From Halobellus salinus (GTDB lineage: Archaea; Halobacteriota; Halobacteria; Halobacteriales; Haloferacaceae): a stretch of 64,000 nucleotides of DNA. Both the position numbers and the translations under genes were made by a program. The notes under the pieces are model-generated. The model worked only from the letters and a program-made list of their open reading frames with translations. It searched no databases and had not been told where the DNA came from. This document shows positions 1 through 8,712 of the stretch, piece after piece. Within the stretch, counting starts at the first letter, position 1. Every line of letters starts with the position of its first letter. The stretch is from positions 62,001-126,000 of the forward strand of contig NZ_BMOC01000007.1 of NCBI RefSeq assembly GCF_014646875.1, given 5' to 3'.

Positions 1-1428
1 GTCGATGTCGACGGCGACGTTCGGATCCGCCCCGACGCGCTCGAACACCCCGACGAGATCGTCCCCGAGCGCGTGCTCGCCTTCTTCGCGAGGAACCGCT
101 CCCGGCTCCTCGCGGCCGCCGAGGTCGCCGAAGCCGCCGGCATCTCCCCCGGCTGCGACCTCGACGCCCTCCGGAACGCGCTTGACCGAGTCGACGACGA
201 CGGCACCGTGGTTGGCGACGTGGAACTCGGCCGTCTGTTGACCGCGGTCGGCGACCTCGACGCCGCGGTCAGTACGGCAGAATCGGTCGCTAACGACCGG
301 CTGCGCGACGCGATCCGGGAGCGCGACGTGACCATCGATGGCACCGACTTCCTCTCCTTGGTCGAACAGGGCGCCCGCGTCGACTCCCTGTTAGACCGGG
401 AGCTCGCCGACGAGTACGCCGACGCGGTCGACGCCGCCCGCGGGCACCTGGTTGAGGCGCTCGATCTCAAGCCCGAGGAGGCGGGGTTCGCCGAGCGGGC
501 ATTTCCCGAGGACCCCGCCTTCCCCGTCGCCCACGAGGAGTCGGTGATCTCGCGGCTCCGGACCGAACTCAAAACCGCGAGAGACCGCCGCGCCGCCCGG
601 TTGAAGCGGGAACTCGCGGCCGATCTCTCCGGGTTGCGCGACCCCGCGGAGTCGCTGGTCCGCGACGCACTGGAAGTCGACGTGGAGCTCGCAGTCGCGC
701 GCTTTGCCGCCGACTTCGAGTGTACGCTACCGACATTCGTCGAGAGTGATGAGAGTGAAGGAAGCGAATCCGACGCCGACGGGGACGGTCACGGCATCAC
801 CATCGAGGGCGGCCGCTCGCCGCTCTTGAACGTCGATTTCGAGAACGTCGACCCCGTCGACTACGCGGTGTCGGGCCCGACGCTGCTGTCGGGCGTCAAC
901 TCCGGTGGGAAGACCTCGACGCTGGATCTGGCGGCGCTTGTGGTCGTGCTCGCTCAGATGGGGCTGCCCGTTCCCGCTGACCGGGTCGAACTCGCGCGCT
1001 TCTCGGAACTCCATTACTACGCGAAGACCCAGGGCACCCTCGACGCGGGGGCGTTCGAGAGTACGCTCCGGGATTTCCGGGGGGTCGCCGACGGCGCCGA
1101 AAACCGGCTCGTACTCGTCGACGAACTCGAAAGCATCACCGAACCCGGTGCCTCTGCGAAGATTGTCGCCGGGATCCTGGAGGCCTTAGCGGAGCAGGCC
1201 GCGACTGCGGTGTTCGTTTCGCATCTGGCCCGAGAGATCAGCGAGGCCGCAGACTTCGACGTCGCGGTCGACGGTATCGAGGCGCTCGGACTCGAAGACG
1301 GCGAACTCGTGGTGAACCGGTCGCCGGTCAAGGATCACCTCGCGCGGTCGACCCCCGAGCTCATTGTCGAGAAACTGGCCGAAGATGACGGCTCGGGCTT
1401 TTACGATCGGCTGCTGCGGAAGTTCTGA
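1..1428 (+). CDS. MutS-family DNA-binding ATPase, 5' end outside window
   Basis: The reading frame is open from base 1, so the true start is upstream. The visible 475 residues end in a MutS-type ABC ATPase domain: Walker A GVNSGGKTS at about 891-917, then RLVLVDELES as Walker B (about 1105-1134), followed by the VFVSHLA strand-and-histidine motif (H-loop). The middle is helical and charged (about 250-780), like the lever/clamp region of MutS relatives, with a short Ser/Asp/Glu-rich linker just before the ATPase. No Smr endonuclease domain follows, so it is not a full MutS2. Haloarchaea carry such proteins annotated as MutS-like DNA structure-specific ATPases; a role in recombination or mismatch handling is inferred from the family only. 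Confidence 0.85.
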   Translation, partial: VDVDGDVRIRPDALEHPDEIVPERVLAFFARNRSRLLAAAEVAEAAGISPGCDLDALRNALDRVDDDGTVVGDVELGRLLTAVGDLDAAVSTAESVANDRLRDAIRERDVTIDGTDFLSLVEQGARVDSLLDRELADEYADAVDAARGHLVEALDLKPEEAGFAERAFPEDPAFPVAHEESVISRLRTELKTARDRRAARLKRELAADLSGLRDPAESLVRDALEVDVELAVARFAADFECTLPTFVESDESEGSESDADGDGHGITIEGGRSPLLNVDFENVDPVDYAVSGPTLLSGVNSGGKTSTLDLAALVVVLAQMGLPVPADRVELARFSELHYYAKTQGTLDAGAFESTLRDFRGVADGAENRLVLVDELESITEPGASAKIVAGILEALAEQAATAVFVSHLAREISEAADFDVAVDGIEALGLEDGELVVNRSPVKDHLARSTPELIVEKLAEDDGSGFYDRLLRKF

Positions 1429-1444
1429 CTGGCCGGCGTGGGCG

Positions 1445-1612
1445 GTGGATTTTCACGTAGCGCTCGCAGGGATCGGACTCGCAGTCGCGGTCGGCGGGAT
1501 CGAGCCGTTCCTCCGCGGGTCCGTGTCCCTGACCGCGTTTGTGGCCGGCGTCGTCGCGCTCGCGGTCGCCGTCTTCGCCGCGGTTCGCGCCTACCGCCTC
1601 GTCACAGAGTGA
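1445..1612 (+). CDS. small two-helix membrane protein
   Basis: A 55-residue frame begins with GTG at 1445, 17 bases after the stop of the MutS-like gene. It shows two hydrophobic segments (about residues 4-20 and 29-50) separated by a short PFLRG turn and ends in a basic AYRLVTE tail. The frame is also open further upstream, but that part overlaps the preceding gene out of frame, so GTG 1445 is the sensible start. Position and orientation suggest cotranscription with its neighbour. No family is recognised. Confidence 0.55.
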   Translation: MDFHVALAGIGLAVAVGGIEPFLRGSVSLTAFVAGVVALAVAVFAAVRAYRLVTE

Positions 1613-1689
1613 GCCGCCCGGAACCCCCGATTCCCCCCGCATCGCCGGCTGGGGAACGGTTAAGTGAGTTCCTCGCCGTCGTTCACGTG

Positions 1690-2814
1690 ATGAGCGACGA
1701 CCCCGACGAGGGGATGCTGTCGTGGGACGAGTCGGTGTTCCGCGACGAGCACGTCTTCGAGATCGACTACGTGCCCGAGACCTTCGAGCACCGCGAGACC
1801 CAGCTCGAAAGCCTGAAATACGCGCTCCGCCCGGCAGTCCGCGGCTCGCGCCCGCTCAACACGATGATCCGCGGCCCGCCCGGGACCGGAAAGACCACCG
1901 CGGTCCAGAAGCTCTTCGGCGAACTCGGTGTCCAGACCGACGTCCGGACCGTCCGGGTCAACTGCCAGGTCGACTCGACGCGGTACGCCGTCTTCTCCCG
2001 GGTTTTCGAGCACATCTTCGAGTACGAACCACCCGCCTCGGGCATCTCTTTCAAGAAGCTGTTCGGGCAGATCACCGACCGACTGGTCGAAGACGACGAG
2101 GTGCTGGCGGTCGCGCTCGACGACGTGAACTACCTCTTTTATGAGAACGAGGCCTCCGATTCCCTCTACTCGTTGCTCCGCGCCCACGAAGCGCACTCGG
2201 GAGCGCGAATCGGTGTGGTCGTCGTGTCCTCTGATCTCTCGCTCGACGTTATCGACGAGCTTGACGCCCGGGTCCAGAGCGTTTTCCGACCTGAGGAGGT
2301 GTACTTTCCGGTGTACGACGTCGACGAGATCGTCGACATCCTGCGGGAACGCGTCAAGCGGGGCTTCCACAGTGGAGTCGTCGGCGCCCCTGAACTCGAC
2401 CGCGTTGCGGAACTCACCGCCGAGAGCGGCGACATCCGCGTCGGGATCGATCTGCTCCGGCGGGCCGGGCTCCACGCGGAGATGCGCGCCAGCCGGACCG
2501 TCGAGACCGAGGACATCGAGGCGGCCTACGAGAAGTCGAAACACGTCCACCTCTCGCGGAGCCTCCGCGGCCTCTCCGACCGGGAGCGCGAACTCGTCGC
2601 GGTCATCGCCGACCACGACGGCGACCGAGCCGGCGAGGTCTACGAGGGCTTCCACGAGGAGACCGGGCTCGGCTACACCCGCTACTCAGAGATCGTGAAC
2701 AAGCTCGACCAGCTCGGGGTTGTCGACACCGCCTACGCCGACGTGGAGGGCCGCGGCCGGTCGCGGTCGCTGTCGCTGGCGTACGACGTTGACGCCGTTC
2801 GCGAACGGCTGTGA
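1690..2814 (+). CDS. Orc1/Cdc6-type replication initiator ATPase
   Basis: A 374-residue AAA+ protein. The frame extends upstream, but ATG 1690 gives the usual acidic haloarchaeal N-terminus (MSDDPDEGMLSWDESVF). Walker A is GPPGTGKTTA (about residues 63-72), Walker B is VALDDVNYL (about 140), and the C-terminal third is a winged-helix domain that ends RSRSLSLAYDVDAV. Orc1/Cdc6 proteins bind origin recognition boxes and load the MCM helicase. Haloarchaea have many paralogues; this one has no recognisable ORB repeats or AT-rich unwinding element beside it, so it is probably not adjacent to its origin. Length matches the family (about 370-420 residues). Confidence 0.88.
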   Translation: MSDDPDEGMLSWDESVFRDEHVFEIDYVPETFEHRETQLESLKYALRPAVRGSRPLNTMIRGPPGTGKTTAVQKLFGELGVQTDVRTVRVNCQVDSTRYAVFSRVFEHIFEYEPPASGISFKKLFGQITDRLVEDDEVLAVALDDVNYLFYENEASDSLYSLLRAHEAHSGARIGVVVVSSDLSLDVIDELDARVQSVFRPEEVYFPVYDVDEIVDILRERVKRGFHSGVVGAPELDRVAELTAESGDIRVGIDLLRRAGLHAEMRASRTVETEDIEAAYEKSKHVHLSRSLRGLSDRERELVAVIADHDGDRAGEVYEGFHEETGLGYTRYSEIVNKLDQLGVVDTAYADVEGRGRSRSLSLAYDVDAVRERL

Positions 2815-2888
2815 CACGTCGGCCCCAGCAGTGACGACCACCGGCCCACAGCGGAACTTTTGTCACCCGCCTCCCCGAGACGGCTGGT

Positions 2889-3575
2889 ATGAAGACCACG
2901 GACGGCACCGACGGCCAGAAGCGGCGGGCGGGCGAGCGCGCCGCCGAGGCGGTGGAGGACGGCGACGTGGTCGGGTTGGGGACCGGCAGCACCGCCGCAC
3001 ACGCCATCCGCGCCATCGGCGACGCGGTCGACGCCGGACTGGACGTTCGAGGCGTTCCCACGTCGTTCGACGCCCGCCGGCTCGCACGGGACGCCGGGAT
3101 CCCGCTCCGGTCACTCAACGAAGTCGACGGCATCGACCTCGCGATCGACGGCGCCGATCGGATCGACCGCGACTGTACGGCGATCAAGGGTGGCGGCGCG
3201 GCCCACGCCCGGGAGAAGGTTGTCGACGCTGCTGCCGACCGGTTTGTGGTGGTCGCGGACCCCTCGAAGGTCGTCGACACGCTGTCGCACCCGGTGCCCG
3301 TGGAAGTGCTCCCCGACGCCTACACCGCGGTTGAGCGGGCGGTCGCAGCGCTCGACGGGGAGCCGACGCTCCGACGCGCGGAGGCGAAGGACGGTCCGGT
3401 GATCACCGACAACGGAAACCTGGTGTTGGACTGCGCGTTCGGTCGGATCGACGATCCTACGGGGCTCGCACGGCGGTTGTCGCCGGTCCCCGGGGTGGTC
3501 GAACACGGGCTGTTTGTCGGCCTCGTGGACACCGCCTACGTCGGCACCGACGACGGGGTCAAGCGCTTGGAGTGA
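2889..3575 (+). CDS. rpiA: ribose-5-phosphate isomerase A
   Basis: A 228-residue RpiA interconverting ribose 5-phosphate and ribulose 5-phosphate in the cytoplasm, supplying PRPP for nucleotides. Signature segments are VGLGTGSTAAHAI (phosphate-binding loop, about residues 33-45), the DGADRID motif (about 85-91) and KGGGAAHAREK, which carries the catalytic-loop lysine. Length and motif order are those of a complete archaeal RpiA. It follows the orc gene in the same direction with a 74-bp gap. The start at ATG 2889 gives MKTTDGTDGQKRRAGERAA, typical of halophile orthologues. Confidence 0.95.
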   Translation: MKTTDGTDGQKRRAGERAAEAVEDGDVVGLGTGSTAAHAIRAIGDAVDAGLDVRGVPTSFDARRLARDAGIPLRSLNEVDGIDLAIDGADRIDRDCTAIKGGGAAHAREKVVDAAADRFVVVADPSKVVDTLSHPVPVEVLPDAYTAVERAVAALDGEPTLRRAEAKDGPVITDNGNLVLDCAFGRIDDPTGLARRLSPVPGVVEHGLFVGLVDTAYVGTDDGVKRLE

Positions 3576-3663
3576 TCGGTACACCCTCTCGTCGTGACTG
3601 CCCCCGCGGGCGCATCGCTGACCGTATCGAGATGAAAAATCGGGGTCAGAACCGTGAACCGAG

Positions 3664-3831
3664 CTACAGGTCGCGGGGCTGCACCGTCTTTCGGTCGTTC
3701 GCTTCGGCACGCCGGGCGGCGTCTTCGAGCAGTTCGGTGACTTCGTCGTCGAGTGCACCGTAGAAGTCGGACGAAACGTTCTTGTCGTCGAGCGCTTCCT
3801 TGACTGCCGCTTTGACAATAAGGTCTGCCAT
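3664..3831 (-). CDS. DUF1931 small histone-fold-like protein
   Basis: The complement strand from ATG 3831 to TAG 3664 encodes 55 residues starting MADLIVKAAVKEALDD and ending DRKTVQPRDL. This matches the haloarchaeal DUF1931 family, compact helical proteins related to archaeal histones (Aquifex homologue solved as a histone-fold). The -TVQPRDL end resembles the histone-fold strand-loop motif that precedes the last helix. A strong TATA box sits about 27 bases upstream of the ATG, so the mRNA is probably leaderless. It lies convergent to rpiA. DNA binding is a family-level expectation, not shown here. It is easily missed because of its length. Confidence 0.88.
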   Translation of the reverse strand: MADLIVKAAVKEALDDKNVSSDFYGALDDEVTELLEDAARRAEANDRKTVQPRDL

Positions 3832-3852
3832 ACGCGTCGTTCTACACCGGCA

Positions 3853-3863
3853 CTATATAAAAA
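3853..3863 (-). promoter_or_regulatory. TATA box of the DUF1931 gene
   Basis: On the minus strand the sequence reads TTTTTATATAG inside an AT tract (3852-3872), centred about 27 bases before the ATG at 3831. That spacing puts the transcription start at or next to the start codon. Confidence 0.7.
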
Positions 3864-3925
3864 TATTTTCCAAAACGCCGGCGTCTCCGGCCGTGCTTGT
3901 CGTCTGTAGGGTTTCACAGTAGAAT

Positions 3926-3937
3926 GATTTATATACC
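3926..3937 (+). promoter_or_regulatory. candidate plus-strand TATA box upstream of larB
   Basis: GATTTATATACC stands out in GC-rich DNA. A start about 26 bases on (near 3957) would give larB an unusually long leader of roughly 135 nt. No other gene begins where a leaderless transcript would need it. The leader contains a repeated CCGCCGCGG word (about 3960-3982). Confidence 0.4.
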
Positions 3938-4094
3938 CGGATACCCGAACAGGGCTCCGGCCGCCGCGGGACCGCCGCGGAGAGGCGGGTCAGCCGGTTG
4001 GGGTGCCGGATCCAGCCGACGGGTGCGGCCGAACAGACGCGTGTGTCGCCCGGCGAGCGTCACATACGTCCCACTTCGCCGCCGAGGGAGGGGT

Positions 4095-4859
4095 ATGCGA
4101 GAGTTACTCGAAGCGGTTGCAACTGGCGAGGTCTCCCCGGCCGAGGCCGAGACGCAACTCCGGGGCTACGCCACGACCGATGCCGGCCGGTTCGACGCCG
4201 GCCGGGAGACACGGCGCGGGGTACCGGAGGGGATCCTCGCGGCGGGAAAGTCGCCGTCTGCGGTCGCAACGCTCACACAGGCCGCACTGGAGACGACGGG
4301 CCACGCGCTCGTCACTCGTGTCTCCGAGGCCGACGTCACCGCCGTGACCGACGAAGTCGCCGACGGCGTGACTGTAGCCCACGACGAACGCGGGCGGACC
4401 CTCGTAGCGCGGTGCCGCGGGGACGAGCGTCCGACGGTTGATGCCGAGGTCACAATCGTCACCGGCGGGACCGCCGACGCTGCCGTTGCGGCCGAGGCCG
4501 AGACCGTGCTCAGCGTGATGGGCGTTGACACGACACGGGTCGACGACGTCGGTGTCGCCCACCTCGGTCGGGTGCTGGACGAGACCGAGGAGCTGCGGGC
4601 TGCGGACGTGCTGGTCGTCGCCGCGGGACGCGAAGGGGCGCTTCCGACGGTCGTTGCCGGCTTGGTCGACACGCCGGTCATCGGTGTGCCGGTGTCGTCG
4701 GGTTACGGCCACGGCGGGGACGGTGACGCCGCCTTGGCCGGCCTCCTCCAGTCGTGTACGGTGCTGTCTGTCGTCAACATTGACGCGGGGTTCGTCGCCG
4801 GAGCCCAAGCGGGGCTCGTTGCCCGGGCGGTCAGCGACGCGCGTCACGGGTCGACGTGA
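4095..4859 (+). CDS. larB: LarB, nickel-pincer cofactor biosynthesis carboxylase/hydrolase
   Basis: From ATG 4095 the product is 254 residues (MRELLEAVATGEVSPAEAE...). LarB carboxylates and hydrolyses nicotinic acid adenine dinucleotide, the first step in making the nickel pincer nucleotide of lactate racemase-type enzymes. The C-terminal two-thirds is PurE/AIRC-like: TIVTGGTADAAVA, ADVLVVAAGREGALPTVVAG, VDTPVIGVPVSSGYG and GDGDAALAGLLQSC are typical LarB segments. Frames open upstream of 4095 are GC-driven and lack a sensible start. No larC or larE lies next to it, but a LarA-like protein is encoded at 31070-32365, a possible client of the cofactor. Confidence 0.9.
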   Translation: MRELLEAVATGEVSPAEAETQLRGYATTDAGRFDAGRETRRGVPEGILAAGKSPSAVATLTQAALETTGHALVTRVSEADVTAVTDEVADGVTVAHDERGRTLVARCRGDERPTVDAEVTIVTGGTADAAVAAEAETVLSVMGVDTTRVDDVGVAHLGRVLDETEELRAADVLVVAAGREGALPTVVAGLVDTPVIGVPVSSGYGHGGDGDAALAGLLQSCTVLSVVNIDAGFVAGAQAGLVARAVSDARHGST

Positions 4860-5052
4860 GCAGCACGGACACGTCACCGGGTGGAGGGCCCAGCCGTGTG
4901 CGGGCCACGGGTTTCCTCCAAGAAAGCCAAGAACGGTCAGTTATGTAGCGGTCTTCTGAACGTTTCTCGGCTTCGCGCGCGTGCGCGGGAAGCCATATGT
5001 ATGCCGGGTGTGTACCCGAAGCACCGGCAACAGGTGGCTGCCGGACACACGC

Positions 5053-5202
5053 ATGCCAAGTTGTGACCACTGCGGGTCACACGTCTCCGACCGGTTCGCG
5101 CGCGTCTTCGCCGACAAGCACGGGCGACTCCTCGCCTGTCCAAACTGTTCGGCGAACGCGGGCATCGCCGAAGTCGCACGGCGGCGGACCCGCACAGCGT
5201 GA
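5053..5202 (+). CDS. small CxxC zinc-finger protein (DUF7563-like)
   Basis: From ATG 5053 a 49-residue protein reads MPSCDHCGSHVSDRFARVF... and has two CxxC pairs, CDHC near the N-terminus and CPNC about residues 32-35, spaced as in a single treble-clef-like zinc site. It resembles the haloarchaeal DUF7563 micro-proteins. An in-frame GTG at 4981 would add 24 residues with another CRVC pair, but that extension looks unlike the family. No clear TATA box lies at the leaderless distance. The function is unknown. Confidence 0.72.
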   Translation: MPSCDHCGSHVSDRFARVFADKHGRLLACPNCSANAGIAEVARRRTRTA

Positions 5203-5382
5203 CCACTGAAGCGAACCCAGACCACCACGCGAAGCCGTACTCCACGTGTTCCGGTTGGGCGGTAGGACCGCCCGACCACCGTGGCGACACTAGCCTTCCA
5301 GCGGGTGCTCTCTGATCGATCCGGCTGTCTCCACCGGAACCGGACCGGAAGGGCTACCTGCGGTTCGACGAAGATGGCACTG

Positions 5383-6249
5383 ATGGCTGCCAACCCCACG
5401 ATCCTGCTGACGAACGATGACGGGATCAACGCCCCGGGGCTCGCGACGCTCCGGACGGAGCTCACCGCGTTCGGCGATGTCACCGTCGTGGCGCCGGAAT
5501 CAAACCAGAGCGGCGTCGGCCGCGCCCGAAGCGAGGCCGCGGTGGTTCGCGACCACCCGTGGGGGTACGGGCTGGTCGGGACACCCGCTGACTGCGTCGC
5601 CTACGCACTCCGCGGACTCGACACCGACTTCGACATCGTGGTGTCCGGTGTCAATAGCGGCCCAAACGCCGGCAACTACGTCGTCGGGCGCTCCGGGACC
5701 GTCGGTGCAGGGATCGAGGCTGCGTTCTTAGGAACGCCGGCACTCGCGGTTTCGGCGTACCACTCCACCGACTTCTTTCTCTCGCCGCCAGCGGAGTACG
5801 ACTTCGGCCGCCCAGCCCGGATCGCCGCCCGGCTGATCTCCCGGGCGGTCGATGTCGGCGTCTACGACGATGTCGACCTGCTGAACGTCAACGCACCGGT
5901 CGACGCACCGAACCCGCCGGTCGTTCTCACCGAGCCGTACCACGACTACGGACAGGACGTAGAGCGGCTGGAGGTCGCAGACCGCGACACCACCGAACTC
6001 GGGGTCGACGCCGGGGAACTCGGCGACGACGAACACGTTGTTCGCCTCCGTGACCGGACCTGGCCCGGCGTCGTGGGGTGGGAAAACCCGTTCCCACCGA
6101 CCGACGAGCACCGCAGCCGGTACCCGGTCGGGACCGACCGCCGGGCGATGGTCGACGCCGCAGTCAGCGTCTCCCCGCTGTCGGTGCAGCACGCCTCGCC
6201 CGACAGCGCCGCGCTGGCGGAGGTCGTCGAGACGCTTGACACGGAATGA
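5383..6249 (+). CDS. surE: 5'/3'-nucleotidase SurE
   Basis: SurE is a metal-dependent phosphatase acting on 5'- and 3'-nucleoside monophosphates. From ATG 5383 (MAANPTILLTNDDG) the product is 288 residues. It has the metal-binding LLTNDDGINAPG motif at the N-terminus, an SNQSG-type loop (PESNQSGVG), and SGVNSGPNAGNYVVGRSGTVGA, the metal-binding asparagine loop with the adjacent substrate segment. ATG 5374 is an alternative nine bases upstream. Length is typical for archaeal SurE. It is followed 25 bases later by the GIY-YIG gene in the same direction. Confidence 0.93.
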   Translation: MAANPTILLTNDDGINAPGLATLRTELTAFGDVTVVAPESNQSGVGRARSEAAVVRDHPWGYGLVGTPADCVAYALRGLDTDFDIVVSGVNSGPNAGNYVVGRSGTVGAGIEAAFLGTPALAVSAYHSTDFFLSPPAEYDFGRPARIAARLISRAVDVGVYDDVDLLNVNAPVDAPNPPVVLTEPYHDYGQDVERLEVADRDTTELGVDAGELGDDEHVVRLRDRTWPGVVGWENPFPPTDEHRSRYPVGTDRRAMVDAAVSVSPLSVQHASPDSAALAEVVETLDTE

Positions 6250-6274
6250 CCGGCGAGTCGAGGGGTGAGTAACG

Positions 6275-6547
6275 GTGGAAGCCGCCGATTTCGACGCCAG
6301 CGCCGACCACTACGTCTACGTCCTGGAGTGTGCGGACGACTCGCTGTACACCGGCTACACGACGGACGTCGAGCGGCGCGTCGCGGAGCACAACGCGGGC
6401 GACGGCGCGAAGTACACCCGGGGTCGGACGCCGGTCGAGGTGATCCACGTCGAGACGTTCGACACCAAGTCGGCGGCGATGTCCCGCGAGTACGAGGTCA
6501 AGCAGCTGTCGCGCGCCGCGAAGAAGCGGTTGGTCGGCTGGGGATGA
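6275..6547 (+). CDS. GIY-YIG nuclease domain protein (YhbQ/UPF0213-like)
   Basis: A 90-residue single-domain protein starting at GTG 6275. The motif is [19 protein letters not shown] (GIY...YTG), followed by RRVAEHNAG with the conserved arginine and histidine, and GAKYTRGR. This matches the short YhbQ-like GIY-YIG group, whose members are thought to act on nucleic acids. The glutamate expected late in the domain is supplied by [10 protein letters not shown]. It forms a probable pair with surE. Confidence 0.88.
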   Translation: MEAADFDASADHYVYVLECADDSLYTGYTTDVERRVAEHNAGDGAKYTRGRTPVEVIHVETFDTKSAAMSREYEVKQLSRAAKKRLVGWG

Positions 6548-6869
6548 ACGGGCCGGGTGGCGCGTTGCGGACGGCGACCCGCCGCGGGCGGCAAGGGAGA
6601 GCCGCCGCGCGTCGGCGACAGCGACCGGTCGGCCCGGGTGTCGCATCCGAAGATAACGAACAGTCGGCACACCTGTTGCCCGCGTCGACGTGCCGAGCAA
6701 TCGCTGCCCGACGCGGGGTCGCTCTCAGGTCACGGGAGCGGTGGCCGCGGAATCGTATATAAACCCACGGCGTGAGACACCCGATACCGGCGCTCGCTCG
6801 CTGGCGGGACCGACAGTTGACCAGACGCGCTGCCGCACCTTTTTGCCCGGTGGCGGCGAGGCGGGTGGT
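6548..6869 (+). promoter_or_regulatory. 322-bp intergenic region with a TATA box
   Basis: No gene is seen. A strong TATA-like GTATATAAA lies at 6755-6763, whose transcript would start near 6785 and give the next gene an ~85-nt leader. A weaker T-rich box (CCTTTTTGCC, about 6838-6848) sits at the leaderless distance from ATG 6870. One may be the mutase promoter and the other may drive a short RNA ending at that T run; the sequence alone cannot decide. Confidence 0.4.
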
Positions 6870-8243
6870 ATGAACGCGATCTCTTTCGGCACGGACGGGT
6901 GGCGCGCAACCCTCGATACGTTCACCGACGAGCGGGTGCGGATCGTCGGGCAGGCTGTCGCGGACTCCCTCGCAGACGCGGGTCGGGACGACCCCGTGAT
7001 CGTCGGCTACGACGCCAGAGAGACCTCCGAGGGGTTCGCGGAGTCGCTTGCCGACGTACTCTCGGGCAACGGCTTCGATGTCCTCCTCCCGGAGCGGGAC
7101 TGCCCGACTCCCCTCGTCGCGCACGCGGTCGTTGACCGCGGACTCTCCGGCGCGCTGATGATCACGGCGTCGCACAACCCCCCGGAGTACAACGGCGTGA
7201 AGTTCATTCCTGCCGACGGCGCCCCCGCGCTCCCCGAGGTCACCGACGCGATCGCGACCCGCCTCGCCGAGCCGACTCTGCTTCCACCCGCCGAACACGG
7301 CTCGGTCAAGACCGTCGACGTGGTGACGCCCCACGCCGAGCGCGCTCGCGAGTTGGTCGACGCCGACCTTTCGGGGGTCACGGTCGTCTACGACGCGATG
7401 CACGGGTCGGGGCGGGGCGTCACCGACGACCTCCTCCGGTCTGCGGGTGCGGATGTGGTGAGCATCCGCGACGGCCGCGACCCCGAGTTCGGCGGCACGC
7501 CGCCGGAGCCCAGCGCGGAGAACCTCGCCCCCCTGGTCGACGCGGTCAAGGCCCACAACGCGGATCTGGGGGTCGCAAACGACGGCGACGCCGACCGCGT
7601 CGCGTTTGTCACGCCGGGCCGCGGGCACCTCGATGAGAACCTGTTCTACGCCGCGGCGTACGACTACCTGCTCGAATCGGATTCGGGGCCGGCAGTCCGG
7701 ACGGTCTCGACGACCTTTCTGATCGACCGGATCGCCGACGCCCACGGCCACGAAACCGTCGAGACCGCGGTCGGGTTCAAGTGGGTCGCGGAGGCGATGG
7801 CGGACAGTGACGCCCTCATCGGCGGAGAGGAGTCCGGCGGGTTCTCGATCCGCGGCCACGTCCGTGAGAAAGACGGCGTCTTGGTGGGACTGCTCGGCGC
7901 GGCCGCGACCGCCGCGGAGCCCATCGGCGCCCGCGTGGACCGCCTCATCGGCGAGCACGGCGACATCGTCGCCGACAAGATCAGCCTTGAGTGCCCCGAC
8001 AGCGAGAAGCGCCGCGTCATCGACGAGCTTGAAGCGACACTTCCCGAGGACGTCGCCGACCGCGAGGTTGCCGACGTGGTGACGCTCGACGGGTTCAAAC
8101 TCCTGCTCTCGGACGGGTCGTGGCTCTTGGTCCGGCCGTCGGGCACCGAGCCCAAGATGCGCGTCTACGCCGAGGCCGGGAGCCGCGAGCGGGCCGATGC
8201 GCTGCTCGACGCGGGCCGGGATCTGGTCGCGCCGCTCATCTGA
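6870..8243 (+). CDS. phosphohexomutase (phosphoglucosamine/phosphomannomutase family)
   Basis: A 457-residue alpha-D-phosphohexomutase. All four domain signatures are present: TASHNPPEYNGVKF with the phosphoserine (about residues 97-110), the Mg-binding DGDADR (about 237-242), the sugar-binding GEESGG (about 317-322) and the C-terminal phosphate-binding RPSGTEPKMRVY. The enzyme moves phosphate between C1 and C6 of hexose or hexosamine phosphates for glycan and S-layer precursor synthesis. Substrate (glucosamine, mannose or glucose) cannot be fixed from sequence; haloarchaeal relatives are often called GlmM. Start ATG 6870 follows the pattern GGTATGAACG. The 3' end overlaps the convergent GNAT gene by 8 bp. 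Confidence 0.9.
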   Translation: MNAISFGTDGWRATLDTFTDERVRIVGQAVADSLADAGRDDPVIVGYDARETSEGFAESLADVLSGNGFDVLLPERDCPTPLVAHAVVDRGLSGALMITASHNPPEYNGVKFIPADGAPALPEVTDAIATRLAEPTLLPPAEHGSVKTVDVVTPHAERARELVDADLSGVTVVYDAMHGSGRGVTDDLLRSAGADVVSIRDGRDPEFGGTPPEPSAENLAPLVDAVKAHNADLGVANDGDADRVAFVTPGRGHLDENLFYAAAYDYLLESDSGPAVRTVSTTFLIDRIADAHGHETVETAVGFKWVAEAMADSDALIGGEESGGFSIRGHVREKDGVLVGLLGAAATAAEPIGARVDRLIGEHGDIVADKISLECPDSEKRRVIDELEATLPEDVADREVADVVTLDGFKLLLSDGSWLLVRPSGTEPKMRVYAEAGSRERADALLDAGRDLVAPLI

Positions 8244-8712
8244 GGACGCCACGGAGGCGGTCGCGGTCCGAATCCTCCGGGTCGTCCTCCCCCACGCTCT
8301 CCGGCGCGTCGATCGCAAACCCCAGCGACTCGTAGAACGGCCGGACGCTCTCGCGGAACCGCGCGACGAGCGGACCGTCGGTCCGTGCCGCGGCTGTCTC
8401 CACCAGCGACGCGCCGACCCCCCGCCCCCGACGCGACCGATGGACGGCGATCTGTTCGACCTCGGGTGGGCCCGCTCTCGGATCGCTGAGAACGCAAGCG
8501 CCGACCACGCGCTCGTCGCGCCCCGCGGTGTCGCCGTCGGTGGACGCCCGACGCTCCTCACGGCTGTGCCCGCGGACGACCGCCACGAGCACGTCACCGT
8601 CTGTGACCCGGCCCCGGGCTCGCCCGCGGTCGAACTCCAGCATCGCGGCGTCGAGCAGCCGGACCACGCTGTCGGCGTCGCCGTCGGTCGCCTCGCGGAC
8701 GGTGTGGGTCAC
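8236..8712 (-). CDS. GNAT-family N-acetyltransferase
   Basis: A 158-residue GNAT protein beginning with GTG at 8712. It shows the beta4-beta5 region [35 protein letters not shown], where RRGRGVG is the acetyl-CoA pyrophosphate-binding Q/RxxGxG/A loop, and ends with the FYESLGF motif. The substrate is unknown. Its start overlaps the stop of the SAMP2-like gene by four bases (GTGA), implying translational coupling, so the pair forms an operon. It overlaps the phosphohexomutase tail-to-tail. Confidence 0.85.
   Translation of the reverse strand: MTHTVREATDGDADSVVRLLDAAMLEFDRGRARGRVTDGDVLVAVVRGHSREERRASTDGDTAGRDERVVGACVLSDPRAGPPEVEQIAVHRSRRGRGVGASLVETAAARTDGPLVARFRESVRPFYESLGFAIDAPESVGEDDPEDSDRDRLRGVLR

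Noticed and set aside
1613-1689. Possible origin recognition boxes upstream of the orc gene
   Set aside because: No long AT-rich unwinding element or repeated inverted ORB motif is seen in this short GC-rich gap.
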